A DNA stretch of 64,000 nucleotides from Clostridium zeae (GTDB taxonomy: Bacteria; Bacillota; Clostridia; Clostridiales; Clostridiaceae). A program made the translations under genes and the position numbers. Numbering within the stretch: position 1 is the stretch's first letter; every line of letters starts with the position of its first letter. The notes under the pieces are model-generated. The model searched no databases and was not told where the DNA came from. It saw only the letters and a program-made list of their open reading frames with translations. The stretch spans positions 1,378,396 through 1,442,395 of the forward strand of contig NZ_BMBA01000001.1 in assembly GCF_017312485.1 (NCBI RefSeq), written 5' to 3'. This document shows positions 8,001-15,485 of the stretch, piece by piece.

Positions 8001-8429
8001 TGCTTTGGCTTGACCATCACCCATGCTTGTAGTTATTTTATCTACAGCAGTTTTTTGACCATCAGCCATCTTATCAACGATTTTATCAGAAACTTCCTTT
8101 TGAACATCACCCATTTTGCTGTTCATTTGGTCCATAGCTTCATTTTGGCCCTTTGACATCTCAGAAAGCATCTTACGAGCCATATAAGCATTCTGAAGCT
8201 TATTCATTGCTTTACTTGTTATCTTTGGTGCTGCTATCGTAAAAGTTGTACTTAAAATTGCAAATATAAGAACAACAATTAAATTTGTTCTATGAGGCTT
8301 TAAATATCTTAAAAGTCTTTTAAAAGAGCCTTTAAAGTCCTTAGCTTTTTCTACTGGTCTTCCCATCGGTCCCATTGGACCTCCGCCTCTTCTTCCTCCA
8401 GCAGGTCTATTTCCTCTGTTTTCACTCAT
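5088..8429 (-). CDS. ABC exporter subunit (TMD-NBD) with a ~500-residue extracytoplasmic repeat insertion
   Basis: A 1113-residue fused permease/ATPase, nearly double the ~600 usual for this exporter type. After a Gly/Pro/Arg-rich N-terminus, TM1 is about residues 48-68 and TM2 only begins near 584. The gap holds first GQKTAVDKI-type repeats and a Gln/Ala-rich stretch (~85-205), then about six degenerate ~50-60-residue repeats with LLxLPxL and DIFxxMP signatures (~215-550). The remaining TM helices and the NBD are normal: Walker A GPTGAGKTT (~898), signature ISQGQ, Walker B LILDEATSSVD and H-loop AHRLST, a competent site. It overlaps the partner gene by 4 bp (ATGA). The substrate is unknown; by topology the insert faces outside. 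Confidence 0.9.
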   Translation of the reverse strand: MSENRGNRPAGGRRGGGPMGPMGRPVEKAKDFKGSFKRLLRYLKPHRTNLIVVLIFAILSTTFTIAAPKITSKAMNKLQNAYMARKMLSEMSKGQNEAMDQMNSKMGDVQKEVSDKIVDKMADGQKTAVDKITTSMGDGQAKAVDEIYNNVAIQMYQGVVTGQKTAVDKITAQMATAQKTMVAQVQKQMQQAQQAQQAAQQAAQSGTSAQGAAQASQPDAQTLAAIQSLMKLPMIDATNDRATRVKTTLDFINLLKAMPANGQIDKNSLTTLEELLNIPMLDKAKVGNDKVNVIKKFMSTAKKLPGGSSSSSSMSLDTAQMNEVYNRIAKMTDFTAKTSSSSTKMDQKATDAVQKLLKLPLINDIKDATEKKNTLNQLIDIFKDMPDMSSDSSSSGTQINKADLDTIKDLLAVQQISTITDSKEKTAAVIKLVDIFGKMPKNDTTSTTDTMNPDQLNSVKQLLALPSLNAITDASEKAKVTSQMLDIFSSMPDMGTTTDTDSKNKIDTKSIKSIQKFIALPKLDTLTDANQRAEVSRQIIDLGSELSKTMDNAPTSPKDNVKFTDDQIDSVIKAIKETNGEYDFKYIGNIAIVLIGMYIISAIFSLIMGLVMSGVAQKTVRDLRMEVDEKLSRLPLKYFDLHAHGDILSRVTNDVDTIATTLQQSLTQIITSVITIIGYIIMMLTISPILTLIVIATLPLYVIATATIAKKSQKYFAAQQKEIGLLSGHVEEMYTGHKIVKAFGHEKDSIEEFEAINKRLKNSGWKAQFVSGIMFPLMNFISNLGYVGISMVGGIWITKSLLGLGDILAFIQYSRSFTMPIVQTANIANVIQSTIACAERVFQVLDEEEEIPDSADAVVIENPKGEVTFEHVDFRYVEDVPLIEDMNLDVKQGHTVAIVGPTGAGKTTLVNLLMRFYEINAGKIKVDGVDINEIKRSELRKMFGMVLQDTWLYNGSIKDNIAYGKEGATMEEIVRAAKAAHADHFIRTLPEGYDTVLNEEGTNISQGQKQLLTIARAILADPTILILDEATSSVDTRTEVLIQKAMNNLMQNRTSFVIAHRLSTIRDAELILVMNKGTIIEMGNHNELLNKGGFYADLYNSQFSGADLEVETV

Positions 8430-10153
8430 GCTATCTCCTCCTCTGAAAGTTGTGAGGATACAATTTCACGATAAACATCACAGGTTTGTAATAATTCTTT
8501 ATGATTTCCCATTCCTACAACAGAACCTTCATCTAAAACTATTATTCTATCTGCATCCATAACTGTACCAACTCTTTGTGCAACTATAATTACGGTTGAT
8601 TCCTGTGTTTCTTTCTTAAGAGCAGCTCTAAGTTTTGCATCTGTCTTAAAGTCAAGAGCTGAGAAGCTGTCATCAAAAATGTAAATCTCAGGTTTTCTTA
8701 CTAAGGCTCTAGCTATAGAAAGTCTCTGCTTTTGACCACCAGATACGTTTGTACCACCTTGAGCTATTTCGTGATCATAGCCTCCATCCATAGTTGCTAT
8801 AAAATCTGCAGCCTGTGCTACTTCAGCCGCATACCTAATTTCTTCATCAGTAGCATTGTCACTTCCAAACTTTATATTTTCAGCTATTGTTCCTGAGAAT
8901 AAAACTGCCTTTTGAGGAACAAAACCTATCTTGCTTCTTAGTGATTCTTGAGTAATCTCTCTAACATCCACTCCATCAACTAATACACTTCCACTTTTTA
9001 CATCGTAGAATCTAGTTATTAAGTTTATTAATGTAGACTTACCTGAACCCGTACTTCCTATAATAGCAGTAATTTCTCCTGGTTTTGCTGCAAAGGAAAT
9101 ATTTCTAAGTGCTGCTTCTTCAGCTCCGTGATAGCTAAAGCTTACATCCTTAAATTCAACATATCCTCTACCTTCAAAGTCTTCTCTTACCTTTTCTGCA
9201 TCTGTTATCTCAGGTACAGTATCAAGCACTTCATTTATTCTAACTGCAGCTGCTTGAGCACGTGGAACCATGATAAACATCATTGCAAGCATGATCATTG
9301 AGAACATGATTTGCATAGCGTATTGAGTAAAAGCAGAAAGTGCTCCTAAATCCATGCTTCCTTCGCTTATACGTAATCCACCAAACCAAAGGATTGATAA
9401 AGAAGTAAAGTTCATTATAAGCATAATAGAAGGCATCATAAAGGCCATAATTCTATTAACTTTGATATAATTATTTGTTAGATCATTATTTGCTTCATTA
9501 AATCTCTTTGTTTCTCTATCTACAGTATTAAAGGCACGTATAACCCTTATTCCTGTAAGTTTTTCACGCAATACAAGGTTAATTCTATCAATTTTTACTT
9601 GTACCATTTTGAAAAGTGGCATCATTTTTAATGCTAGTATTGCTATAACAAGTATAAGAACTGGTATAGAAACGCCTAATACCCATGTAAGAGAACCATC
9701 TTTTCTATAAGCCATTATGATACCACCAACACACATAATCGGTGCATTTATCATCATACGCATTATCATAACTGTAACTGTTTGAATTTGAGTTATATCA
9801 TTTGTTGTTCTAGTGATAAGCGTAGCTGTACCTAACTTATCAAATTCATGTAATGAAAAGCTCTCAACTTTTCTAAATACCTTGCTTCTAATTATTTCGC
9901 CAAGACCTGAGGCAGATATAGATGACAACATACTTGCTATAACTGAGCATATAACCCCTCCTAAAGCAACTAGAAGCATCACTCCTCCAATATGGAAAAT
10001 CTTGCTTGTATCTCCCTGCATAACGCCATCATTTATTATATCTGACATTAAAGTAGGAAGGTAAAGATCACCGATAGCTTGACAAGCTACTAAAATCACT
10101 ACTCCTATTACCATAGCAGTATATGGCTTTAAGAATTTATAAAGTCTTAACAT
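8426..10153 (-). CDS. ABC exporter partner subunit with degenerate nucleotide site
   Basis: A 575-residue TMD-NBD protein, six TM helices followed by an NBD. Walker A is GSTGSGKST (~366) and the signature is VSGGQ. After Walker B the catalytic Glu is Asp (IFDDSFSALD) and the H-loop His is Gln (AQRVGT). These substitutions mark the degenerate site of heterodimeric exporters such as TM287/288 or LmrCD, and the partner gene downstream keeps both residues. The start is the ATG at 10153, 7 nt after AGGAGAGG; the upstream TTG lies within that SD. The marR stop is 4 bp upstream, giving an operon marR-ABC-ABC. Confidence 0.92.
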   Translation of the reverse strand: MLRLYKFLKPYTAMVIGVVILVACQAIGDLYLPTLMSDIINDGVMQGDTSKIFHIGGVMLLVALGGVICSVIASMLSSISASGLGEIIRSKVFRKVESFSLHEFDKLGTATLITRTTNDITQIQTVTVMIMRMMINAPIMCVGGIIMAYRKDGSLTWVLGVSIPVLILVIAILALKMMPLFKMVQVKIDRINLVLREKLTGIRVIRAFNTVDRETKRFNEANNDLTNNYIKVNRIMAFMMPSIMLIMNFTSLSILWFGGLRISEGSMDLGALSAFTQYAMQIMFSMIMLAMMFIMVPRAQAAAVRINEVLDTVPEITDAEKVREDFEGRGYVEFKDVSFSYHGAEEAALRNISFAAKPGEITAIIGSTGSGKSTLINLITRFYDVKSGSVLVDGVDVREITQESLRSKIGFVPQKAVLFSGTIAENIKFGSDNATDEEIRYAAEVAQAADFIATMDGGYDHEIAQGGTNVSGGQKQRLSIARALVRKPEIYIFDDSFSALDFKTDAKLRAALKKETQESTVIIVAQRVGTVMDADRIIVLDEGSVVGMGNHKELLQTCDVYREIVSSQLSEEEIA

Positions 10154-10157
10154 AAAG

Positions 10158-10601
10158 CTACCTCTCCTTTCTATCAATTAATACTCTCTTCAAAGTATTG
10201 AGTCCTTGAACTATTTTCTCCTTATCATCAGGAGTTGCAGAGCTAAGTAAATCTTCAAAGCTTTCTTCTGCTTTTCTATGTATTCCCTTATGCTGTTCTT
10301 CAAACTTTTTAGTCACTTTTACGTAAACAGTTCTTCTATCTTCAGAATTTCTTGTTCTTTCAACTAATCCATGATTTTCTAATCTATCAACTATACCTGA
10401 AACTGTACTCTTTGATAGATGAACTTTATCGCTCAAATCACTAATCTTCATTTCCCCATGCTCACTTAGCATATGTAGTACCATCCCTTGAGGCATAGTT
10501 ACTTCACTTTTTTCAAAGTTTTTACGCATGGTTTGTTGAATAGTCTTACTTACTTCAAAGAAAAGCCTTGTTATATCTCTATTGATATCGCTTTTATCCA
10601 T
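10158..10601 (-). CDS. MarR-family regulator of the ABC exporter operon
   Basis: A 147-residue MarR protein: helices with MKISDLSDKVHLSKSTVSGI form the recognition region and the wing carries RTRNSEDRRTVYVKVT. AGGAGGAGG lies before the ATG. It is the first gene of an operon with two ABC exporter genes, the arrangement of drug-responsive repressors such as LmrR-like or MarR regulators in front of efflux pumps. Palindromes of the form ACGAATTAATTCGT in its promoter are the probable autorepression sites. The inducing compound is unknown. Confidence 0.92.
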   Translation of the reverse strand: MDKSDINRDITRLFFEVSKTIQQTMRKNFEKSEVTMPQGMVLHMLSEHGEMKISDLSDKVHLSKSTVSGIVDRLENHGLVERTRNSEDRRTVYVKVTKKFEEQHKGIHRKAEESFEDLLSSATPDDKEKIVQGLNTLKRVLIDRKER

Positions 10602-10623
10602 TTTACCTCCTCCTATTTTTCAA

Positions 10624-10668
10624 ACGAATTAATTCGTATAGCAATTGTTCGGAACCAATTAATTCGTA
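10624..10668 (-). promoter_or_regulatory. MarR operators upstream of the exporter operon
   Basis: A perfect 14-bp palindrome ACGAATTAATTCGT lies at 10624-10637, and a second box sharing AATTAATTCG at 10655-10668 is palindromic except at its ends. Both lie 20-70 bp upstream of the marR start, where autorepressor sites are expected. Confidence 0.65.
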
Positions 10669-10892
10669 CACGAAATAATTATATCACCGTAATTAATATA
10701 GTCAAGATATGCTTTTACCAGGAATACGATTACAGAAAATATTTATTTATTTCATATTTTTCACACATATCACTCTTCGAAAATATATTTATAATCTTAT
10801 AGCCAAATAATTTTTTACTGTGTCTGCAAAAATTGATTACCATACTTATATATGTAGGGAAAAACAAATACAATTTCAAATCCTTGGAAAAC

Positions 10893-10926
10893 AAAAAAAA
10901 CTTAGCTAGATTATCTAGCTAAGCAA
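10893..10926 (-). terminator. Terminator of hcp
   Basis: CTTAGCTAG (10902-10910) and CTAGCTAAG (10916-10924) form a perfect stem that on the minus strand is followed by eight T, directly after the hcp stop. The rest of 10669-10892 shows no gene. Confidence 0.85.
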
Positions 10927-10995
10927 ATAAATTAAATGCACTTATATGGGTTAATAGAATTATTTGATATAATTCATGTTGTTATATGGATATTT

Positions 10996-12651
10996 CTAAC
11001 ACATAGCCTGCTTTAATGAAGAATGTAAGTCATCTTGTGGAGTACTTATAGGTTTTATGTTAAAGGTATCTACTAAATACTGCAATACATTTGGAGATAT
11101 AAATGCAGGTAAACTAGGTCCTAAGTACATTCCTTTAATTCCAAGTGATAATAAAGCTAACAAATCAGCAACTGCTTTTTGCTCATACCACGAAAGCACA
11201 ATTGTTAAAGGTAGTGAATTTACACTTGTCTCGAATGCATCTGCTAAAGCTGTAGCAATCCTAACTGCTGAATATGCATCATTACATTGACCTACATCTA
11301 ATAACCTAGGCAATCCTGCTACAGTTCCAAAGTCTAATTTATTGAATCTATATTTACCACAAGCTAATGTAAGTATCACACAATCTTCTGGAACCATTTT
11401 TGCAAATTCAGTATAATAATTTCTTCCTGGTCTTGCTCCATCACATCCACCTATTAAGAAGAAGTGTCTTATCTTTCCTTCTTTAACTGCATTAACAATA
11501 GTTTCAGCATGTGATAAAGTTGCATGATGTCCAAAACCTACAAGTATTTCTTTCTCTTCCTCACTTTCTTCAAAACCGCCAAGCTCCAATGCTTTATTTA
11601 TTATTTCACTAAAATCCTTAGTTCCATCTTCTTTCATATCTATATGCTTTATTCCATCCCAACCTACAACACTTGTGCTAAATATCCTATCTTCGTAGGT
11701 CTCTCTTGGTCTCATCAAGCAATTAGTAGTCATTAGAATACATCCCGGAATTCCGTCAAACTCTTTCTGCTGATTCTGCCATGCAGAACCATAATTTCCA
11801 ACTAAATGTTTGTATTTCTTTAATTCTTTATATCCATGTGAAGGTAACATTTCTCCATGAGTATATATATTAATTCCCTTGCCTTCAGTTTGCTCTAAAA
11901 GCATCTCTAAGTCTCTCAAATCATGGCCAGAAACTATAATAAATGGTCCTTTTACAATATTAACATTTACTTTATGAGGTGATGGGTTACTGTATGTAGT
12001 AGTATTGGCATCATCTAGAGTTTTCATTACCTCTACACTCATATCCCCTACCCTCATGGTCATACGAATAAGCTCTTCAACAGTCAAATCATCATTTGTA
12101 GTGGCTTCTAGACCTAAAAAATAGATATTATCCACTTGTTGACTAGTGTATCCAAGAAACCTAGCTTGATGTCCATATGCACTTACACCTTTTAAGCCAT
12201 ATAAAATTGTTGATCTTAAAGATCGTACATCTTCATTAAGATCTTCGTCGTACATTATTCCTGCTTTCACCGAATCTCTTAACATTTCTTCTTTTGTGTC
12301 ACTAAGGTTATATGTAGCTTGATCAGGATATTTTCCTTCTGGTGCCTCATCCCTTAAAGCTTCTTTTATCTTTTGTGACTCCTTCAATAATCTAACATGT
12401 ACAGCAGCATCAAAATTTACATTTGTTAGCGTTGTAAAAAGTCCATTTTCTACAAATTTAACTATTTCCTTATCAATAATTTTCCCTTGTTCAATCAATG
12501 GCTTTGCATAGCAAGATATTCCTTTTAATTGATATACAAGCAAATCCTGCAGATTAGCTATTTCTGGTGTTTTCCCGCAAACTCCACTTTTAGTGCATCC
12601 CTTACCGCCAAAGGTTTGCTCACATTGATAACAAAACATTGAATTCTCCAT
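10996..12651 (-). CDS. hcp: Hybrid cluster protein (hydroxylamine reductase / NO-stress protein)
   Basis: A 551-residue full-length Hcp, a cytosolic iron-sulfur enzyme that reduces hydroxylamine and is linked to nitric-oxide stress. The N-terminal cluster ligands are Cys7, Cys10, Cys19 and Cys25 (CX2CX8CX5C), the class I spacing of strict anaerobes. Hybrid-cluster motifs follow in order: GHDLRDLE, GGCDGARPGRNYY, LTLACGKYRFN, DVGQCNDAYSA and SWYEQKA. It is a single-gene unit with its own terminator and a ~300-bp upstream region. No partner reductase gene (Hcr) is adjacent, usual for class I proteins. Confidence 0.96.
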   Translation of the reverse strand: MENSMFCYQCEQTFGGKGCTKSGVCGKTPEIANLQDLLVYQLKGISCYAKPLIEQGKIIDKEIVKFVENGLFTTLTNVNFDAAVHVRLLKESQKIKEALRDEAPEGKYPDQATYNLSDTKEEMLRDSVKAGIMYDEDLNEDVRSLRSTILYGLKGVSAYGHQARFLGYTSQQVDNIYFLGLEATTNDDLTVEELIRMTMRVGDMSVEVMKTLDDANTTTYSNPSPHKVNVNIVKGPFIIVSGHDLRDLEMLLEQTEGKGINIYTHGEMLPSHGYKELKKYKHLVGNYGSAWQNQQKEFDGIPGCILMTTNCLMRPRETYEDRIFSTSVVGWDGIKHIDMKEDGTKDFSEIINKALELGGFEESEEEKEILVGFGHHATLSHAETIVNAVKEGKIRHFFLIGGCDGARPGRNYYTEFAKMVPEDCVILTLACGKYRFNKLDFGTVAGLPRLLDVGQCNDAYSAVRIATALADAFETSVNSLPLTIVLSWYEQKAVADLLALLSLGIKGMYLGPSLPAFISPNVLQYLVDTFNIKPISTPQDDLHSSLKQAMC

Positions 12652-12835
12652 ATTTATAGCTCCTTTTTAACATTTTTAATTTCCGAAGTAATAAGCCGTT
12701 CTTTAATGTTTTCTCCTATATTTCACCACTTTATTATTTACTATTCAAAATTCTTTATACACTTTTCCATCTAAAAAAAATAACCTTCATACTTCTGTGC
12801 CCCATCCCCTAGTCATTGTTATATAATTTTCTATA

Positions 12836-12930
12836 CAATAAAAAAGTCGCTGAAGTGACCTTCTTCAGCGAGCTTTTTTCACGCATCTGCCTTTCCGAAT
12901 GCATATGAGGAAAATCTGGCAGGCGACATA
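12836..12930 (-). terminator. Terminator with conserved flanking tail (repeat copy 1)
   Basis: On the minus strand CGCTGAAG (12863-12870) pairs with CTTCAGCG (12848-12855) and is followed by a T-run, ending the gene at 12948. The 30-odd bases from about 12883 (GCATCTGCC ... GCATATGAGGA) recur after a similar hairpin at 53.8 kb, so hairpin plus tail is a dispersed repeat. The rest of 12652-12835 shows nothing recognisable. Confidence 0.7.
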
Positions 12931-12947
12931 ATCTTATTTTTTACATA

Positions 12948-13532
12948 TTATTTGTAGTCTTTATTCATTTCAAACCAATTCTCCCAAGGGCCAAAAAGTT
13001 TTTCGTGAGGCTCTATACATCCTCTCCTATAAGGAAAACTATCCTTTTTATAGATTCCTCTCTCTTTTAGCCCTAATAGTATTCTATCCATTCTCATCTC
13101 TCTCTCTTCAATGGACTGGTTATATATCAATATTACTCTGTCACTAGTTATTTCACCACTTAAATAACGATCAGGTTTAGCACTCTCTGGTATCGAATGA
13201 CTAATTCCAGATCCTAATCTTTTTCCCTTTTCTTCATAAGCTAAAGCTTTATTTTTCATCACCTTTCCACTAAGATTATGATCCTTCTCTGCTTCTTCCA
13301 GAAGAAATAATATAGCATCATCTAAACTAGTCAGGTTATCTTCCCATATCTCAAACTTCCAACAGTTTATACATTCAATATTAGGAGAATTATATGATTT
13401 TGTTTTAATATAACATCTAGAGCACTTGTTCCCCCAACTCTCCCCATGTCCAAAGTAGGTCCAATATTCATCATCAAAGTATGGAACCATTTTGATAAGT
13501 TTATTAAATTTGTCCTTCATTTCTTTATCCAT
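12948..13532 (-). CDS. Unknown protein with a CxxC...CxxC zinc-ribbon-like motif
   Basis: I do not recognise this 194-residue protein. Cys37/Cys40 (CSRC) and Cys54/Cys57 (CINC) form a likely zinc ribbon in the N-terminal third, preceded by FGHGESWG. The remainder is charged with no TM segment or signal peptide, and the C-terminal part is rich in Trp/Phe/Pro near GPWENWF. It lies 19 bp downstream of a nitroreductase gene on the same strand and ends at a terminator, so it is co-transcribed with it. A nucleic-acid or metal-binding role is possible but unproven. Confidence 0.7.
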   Translation of the reverse strand: MDKEMKDKFNKLIKMVPYFDDEYWTYFGHGESWGNKCSRCYIKTKSYNSPNIECINCWKFEIWEDNLTSLDDAILFLLEEAEKDHNLSGKVMKNKALAYEEKGKRLGSGISHSIPESAKPDRYLSGEITSDRVILIYNQSIEEREMRMDRILLGLKERGIYKKDSFPYRRGCIEPHEKLFGPWENWFEMNKDYK

Positions 13533-13551
13533 TGTCTTCCCCTCTTAGAAA

Positions 13552-14073
13552 TTATATCTCTCTAAATAGTTCATTACTCTCTTTTCTTCTCGTAAGAGAA
13601 ATCTTTGGAGCTAATGTATATCCTATAGGTAGCAGTGCAATCGGCGTCTCTTCCTCTTTACAATGAAGAAGTTTTATTACTTTCTCTTCATCGAATGCAC
13701 CGACCCAAGTTGAAGATATTCCTAAAGCTTCGCAAGCTAACATTGCATAAGTACACGCTATGGTAGCATCTTGAATACTATAAAGCACTTTTCCTCTTTC
13801 CCCATATCTTATAAAAGATTCAGCTGTCTTTGCAACAAATACAAGTACTATTGGAGCCTTGGTTATAAAATCTTGATTAAGGGCTGCTTCAGACAGCTTT
13901 TCTTTTAAATCACTAGATTTCATTACTATAACCTCATAAGCCTGCAAATTTCCAGCTGAAGGTGCAGTTTTAATGATATTTAATACTTGATAAAGTTTTT
14001 CTTTTTCTATCTCTTTGTCAATAAATTTTCTAATTGAACTTCTATCCTTGCATATTTGCTCAAAATTTTTCAT
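13552..14073 (-). CDS. Nitroreductase-family FMN protein
   Basis: A 173-residue protein of the nitroreductase fold that would bind FMN and reduce nitro compounds, quinones or related acceptors. The N-terminal RSSIRKFIDKEI is the classic FMN phosphate-binding start, APSAGNLQAYEV the second FMN contact, and GISSTWVGAFDEEKV plus LLPIGYT the C-terminal part. The length is typical of short clostridial members. Its ATG follows, by 5 nt, the stop of a tiny upstream frame and has a weak SD, suggesting translational coupling. The unknown CxxC protein gene follows in the same direction. Confidence 0.88.
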   Translation of the reverse strand: MKNFEQICKDRSSIRKFIDKEIEKEKLYQVLNIIKTAPSAGNLQAYEVIVMKSSDLKEKLSEAALNQDFITKAPIVLVFVAKTAESFIRYGERGKVLYSIQDATIACTYAMLACEALGISSTWVGAFDEEKVIKLLHCKEEETPIALLPIGYTLAPKISLTRRKESNELFREI

Positions 14074-14078
14074 TAAAA

Positions 14079-14205
14079 TTACCCGATTTTCATATATTCT
14101 TCTTTTATTAATTCAGCAAACTCTGGCTTTTGCTTTGATACTCCAGCTAAATACATCATTACATATTTCTTTAACACTTCTTTCAATGTTATTTAAATAA
14201 TCCAT
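14079..14205 (-). pseudogene. Small, apparently frameshifted frame upstream of the nitroreductase
   Basis: An ATG at 14205 with GGGGAG upstream starts MDYLNNIERSVKEI but soon runs into a stop. One base out of frame, codons down to 14079 read MKEVLKKYVMMYLAGV and KPEFAELIKEEYMKIG, ending 5 nt before the nitroreductase ATG. Joined by a shift near ATTGAAAGAAG they would give a ~43-residue protein. It may be a decayed gene end or a short coupled leader frame; I cannot name a family. Confidence 0.35.
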
Positions 14206-14281
14206 ATTATACTCCCCTTCTTTGCGTTACCTTATTTACATAAAAATCTTCTACCAATATTTGCTTAAACTTCACAATTTA

Positions 14282-14320
14282 TTAGAGACTATAACCGCTA
14301 GACGCAATCATAGTCTCTAA
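14282..14320 (-). terminator. Hairpin after the tandem [2Fe-2S] gene
   Basis: TTAGAGACTAT (14282-14292) and ATAGTCTCTAA (14310-14320) form a perfect 11-bp stem just past the stop of the 14341 gene. The T-run is poor, so it may be a weak terminator or an mRNA end stabiliser. Confidence 0.5.
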
Positions 14321-14340
14321 TATTATATAAATTAAAAATA

Positions 14341-14751
14341 TTACTTTTTTAGTAAGTAGCTTACTAATGCTTTATTACCTTCAATACATCCTCCACAGCC
14401 AGTACCTATCTTAGTAACAGCTTGTACTTCTTCAAAAGATTTTGCACCATTCTTTACAGCCGCAACTATATCTTGTGCAGTAACCTTAAAGCATCCGCAT
14501 ACAATTTGGTTCTCATCTATTCTCTTTTTAATTATTAATTCATTTACCAATTCTTTATTGCCGTTAATACACTTACCACAACCAGTACCTACCTTTGTAA
14601 TGTCTTGTACTTCTTCAAAGGATTTAGCTCCATTTTTAATTGCATTATTCAAATCTTGTACAGTAACTTTATAACATCCACACACTACTTTGTTTTCCAT
14701 TTTATCTTCCCCTTTAGATTTAAAAAATTTTGAAATTAATGATTTTAGCAT
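14341..14751 (-). CDS. Tandem BFD-like [2Fe-2S]-binding protein
   Basis: A 136-residue protein made of two BFD-like domains, each with CGC followed ~32 residues later by CGxC: Cys24/26 with Cys58/61, and Cys85/87 with Cys119/122. Each set would ligate a [2Fe-2S] cluster. Single BFD domains serve in iron release from bacterioferritin or as modules of redox enzymes; a stand-alone pair is a clostridial type of unclear role. Two starts are plausible: this one (AGGGGAG upstream) and an inner ATG at 14700 with AAAGGGGAAG, which would drop a basic 17-residue N-terminus. A MarR operator lies in its promoter region. Confidence 0.85.
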   Translation of the reverse strand: MLKSLISKFFKSKGEDKMENKVVCGCYKVTVQDLNNAIKNGAKSFEEVQDITKVGTGCGKCINGNKELVNELIIKKRIDENQIVCGCFKVTAQDIVAAVKNGAKSFEEVQAVTKIGTGCGGCIEGNKALVSYLLKK

Positions 14752-14907
14752 TGCTTTATCTCCCCTATTTAAAATAATTTAATGTACTATTTATCTATAT
14801 ATAAATTTAAATTTATATCTTATGTTAATGTTGCTTTTTAAACTTCTATATAATTTTTATAATTCCAGTTTGTTATAAAAATGATTTTGCTTATGTATAT
14901 ATTAATC

Positions 14908-14947
14908 TTTTAGTATTACTAAATAGTATATTACTAATTAGTAATAT
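14908..14947 (-). promoter_or_regulatory. MarR operator in front of the tandem [2Fe-2S] gene
   Basis: The 20-bp palindrome ATATTACTAATTAGTAATAT at 14928-14947 is identical to the one inside the marR promoter at 15431-15450. A related palindrome TTTAGTAATACTAAA lies beside it (about 14908-14922). A TATACT -10 candidate overlaps the edge of the first, so binding would block transcription. Confidence 0.75.
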
Positions 14948-14973
14948 ATCTTCAAAGTAAAAGGTGTATCTTG

Positions 14974-15420
14974 TTATACACCTTGCAATTTCTTTAATAT
15001 ACTAATTAAGGTTTCTTTTTCACTTTGAGATAATTCACTTAATATCTCATTTATATTTTCTACATGTTTAGGAAAAAGATCGCTCATAAGCTTCTTTCCT
15101 TTTTCTGTAATACTAATCAAATTAACTCGTCTGTCATTTGGGTCACTACATCTCGTAACAAGTCCATCCTTAGCTAGATTATCTATGACAACAGTCATAT
15201 TACCTCCAGTAGCTAGAATTTTTTCAAGAATTTCAGAGATTCTTAAATCACCTTTATGATACAAGAGCTCAAGAACACCAAATTGAGAAAATGTTAGTCC
15301 TCCCTCTTTGATTATTTTTAGTTCTTTTTTATGTACATGTTGAGTTCCTCTGTTTAGCGCGATTACAACCTTTAAATTTAAGTCATTGAGTTTACCATAT
15401 GATATCTTCTTTTTATCCAT
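14974..15420 (-). CDS. MarR-family regulator, apparently leaderless
   Basis: A 148-residue MarR protein with GDLRISEILEKILATGGNMTV as winged-helix region and DPNDRRVNLISITEKGKKL as wing. A longer frame from a TTG at 15456 is open, but that stretch is the promoter itself, and no SD precedes the ATG at 15420. The -10 TATAAT ends 7 nt before this ATG, so transcription should start at or next to the A of ATG. The same 20-bp operator is in its own promoter and in that of the downstream [2Fe-2S] gene, so it probably represses both. One Cys occurs before the wing (RCSDP); its role is unknown. Confidence 0.85.
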   Translation of the reverse strand: MDKKKISYGKLNDLNLKVVIALNRGTQHVHKKELKIIKEGGLTFSQFGVLELLYHKGDLRISEILEKILATGGNMTVVIDNLAKDGLVTRCSDPNDRRVNLISITEKGKKLMSDLFPKHVENINEILSELSQSEKETLISILKKLQGV

Positions 15421-15427
15421 GTTATGA

Positions 15428-15456
15428 ATTATATTACTAATTAGTAATATCGTCAA
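15428..15456 (-). promoter_or_regulatory. marR promoter with operator filling the spacer
   Basis: Minus-strand -35 TTGACG (15451-15456), 17-bp spacer and -10 TATAAT (15428-15433) make a near-consensus promoter. The 20-bp palindrome ATATTACTAATTAGTAATAT (15431-15450) covers the spacer and part of the -10. Confidence 0.85.
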
Positions 15457-15485
15457 TCATTTTTTGCAGATTTTTAATTTTTTGA

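Noticed and set aside
7788-8156. Plus-strand frame of 122 codons rich in Cys, Leu and Ser
   Set aside because: It is the antisense of the Gln/Ala-rich repeat of the ABC exporter; its composition is explained by that and it has no SD.
5088-8429. The ABC exporter insertion as an assembly chimera
   Set aside because: The frame is continuous, codon use is like the rest, both TM1 and TM2 flank it cleanly and the repeats are diverged, which does not look like a misassembly; still, no reads were available.
14015-14200. Plus-strand 61-codon frame over the nitroreductase start
   Set aside because: No SD, low-complexity Leu/Ser composition, and antisense to real coding sequence.
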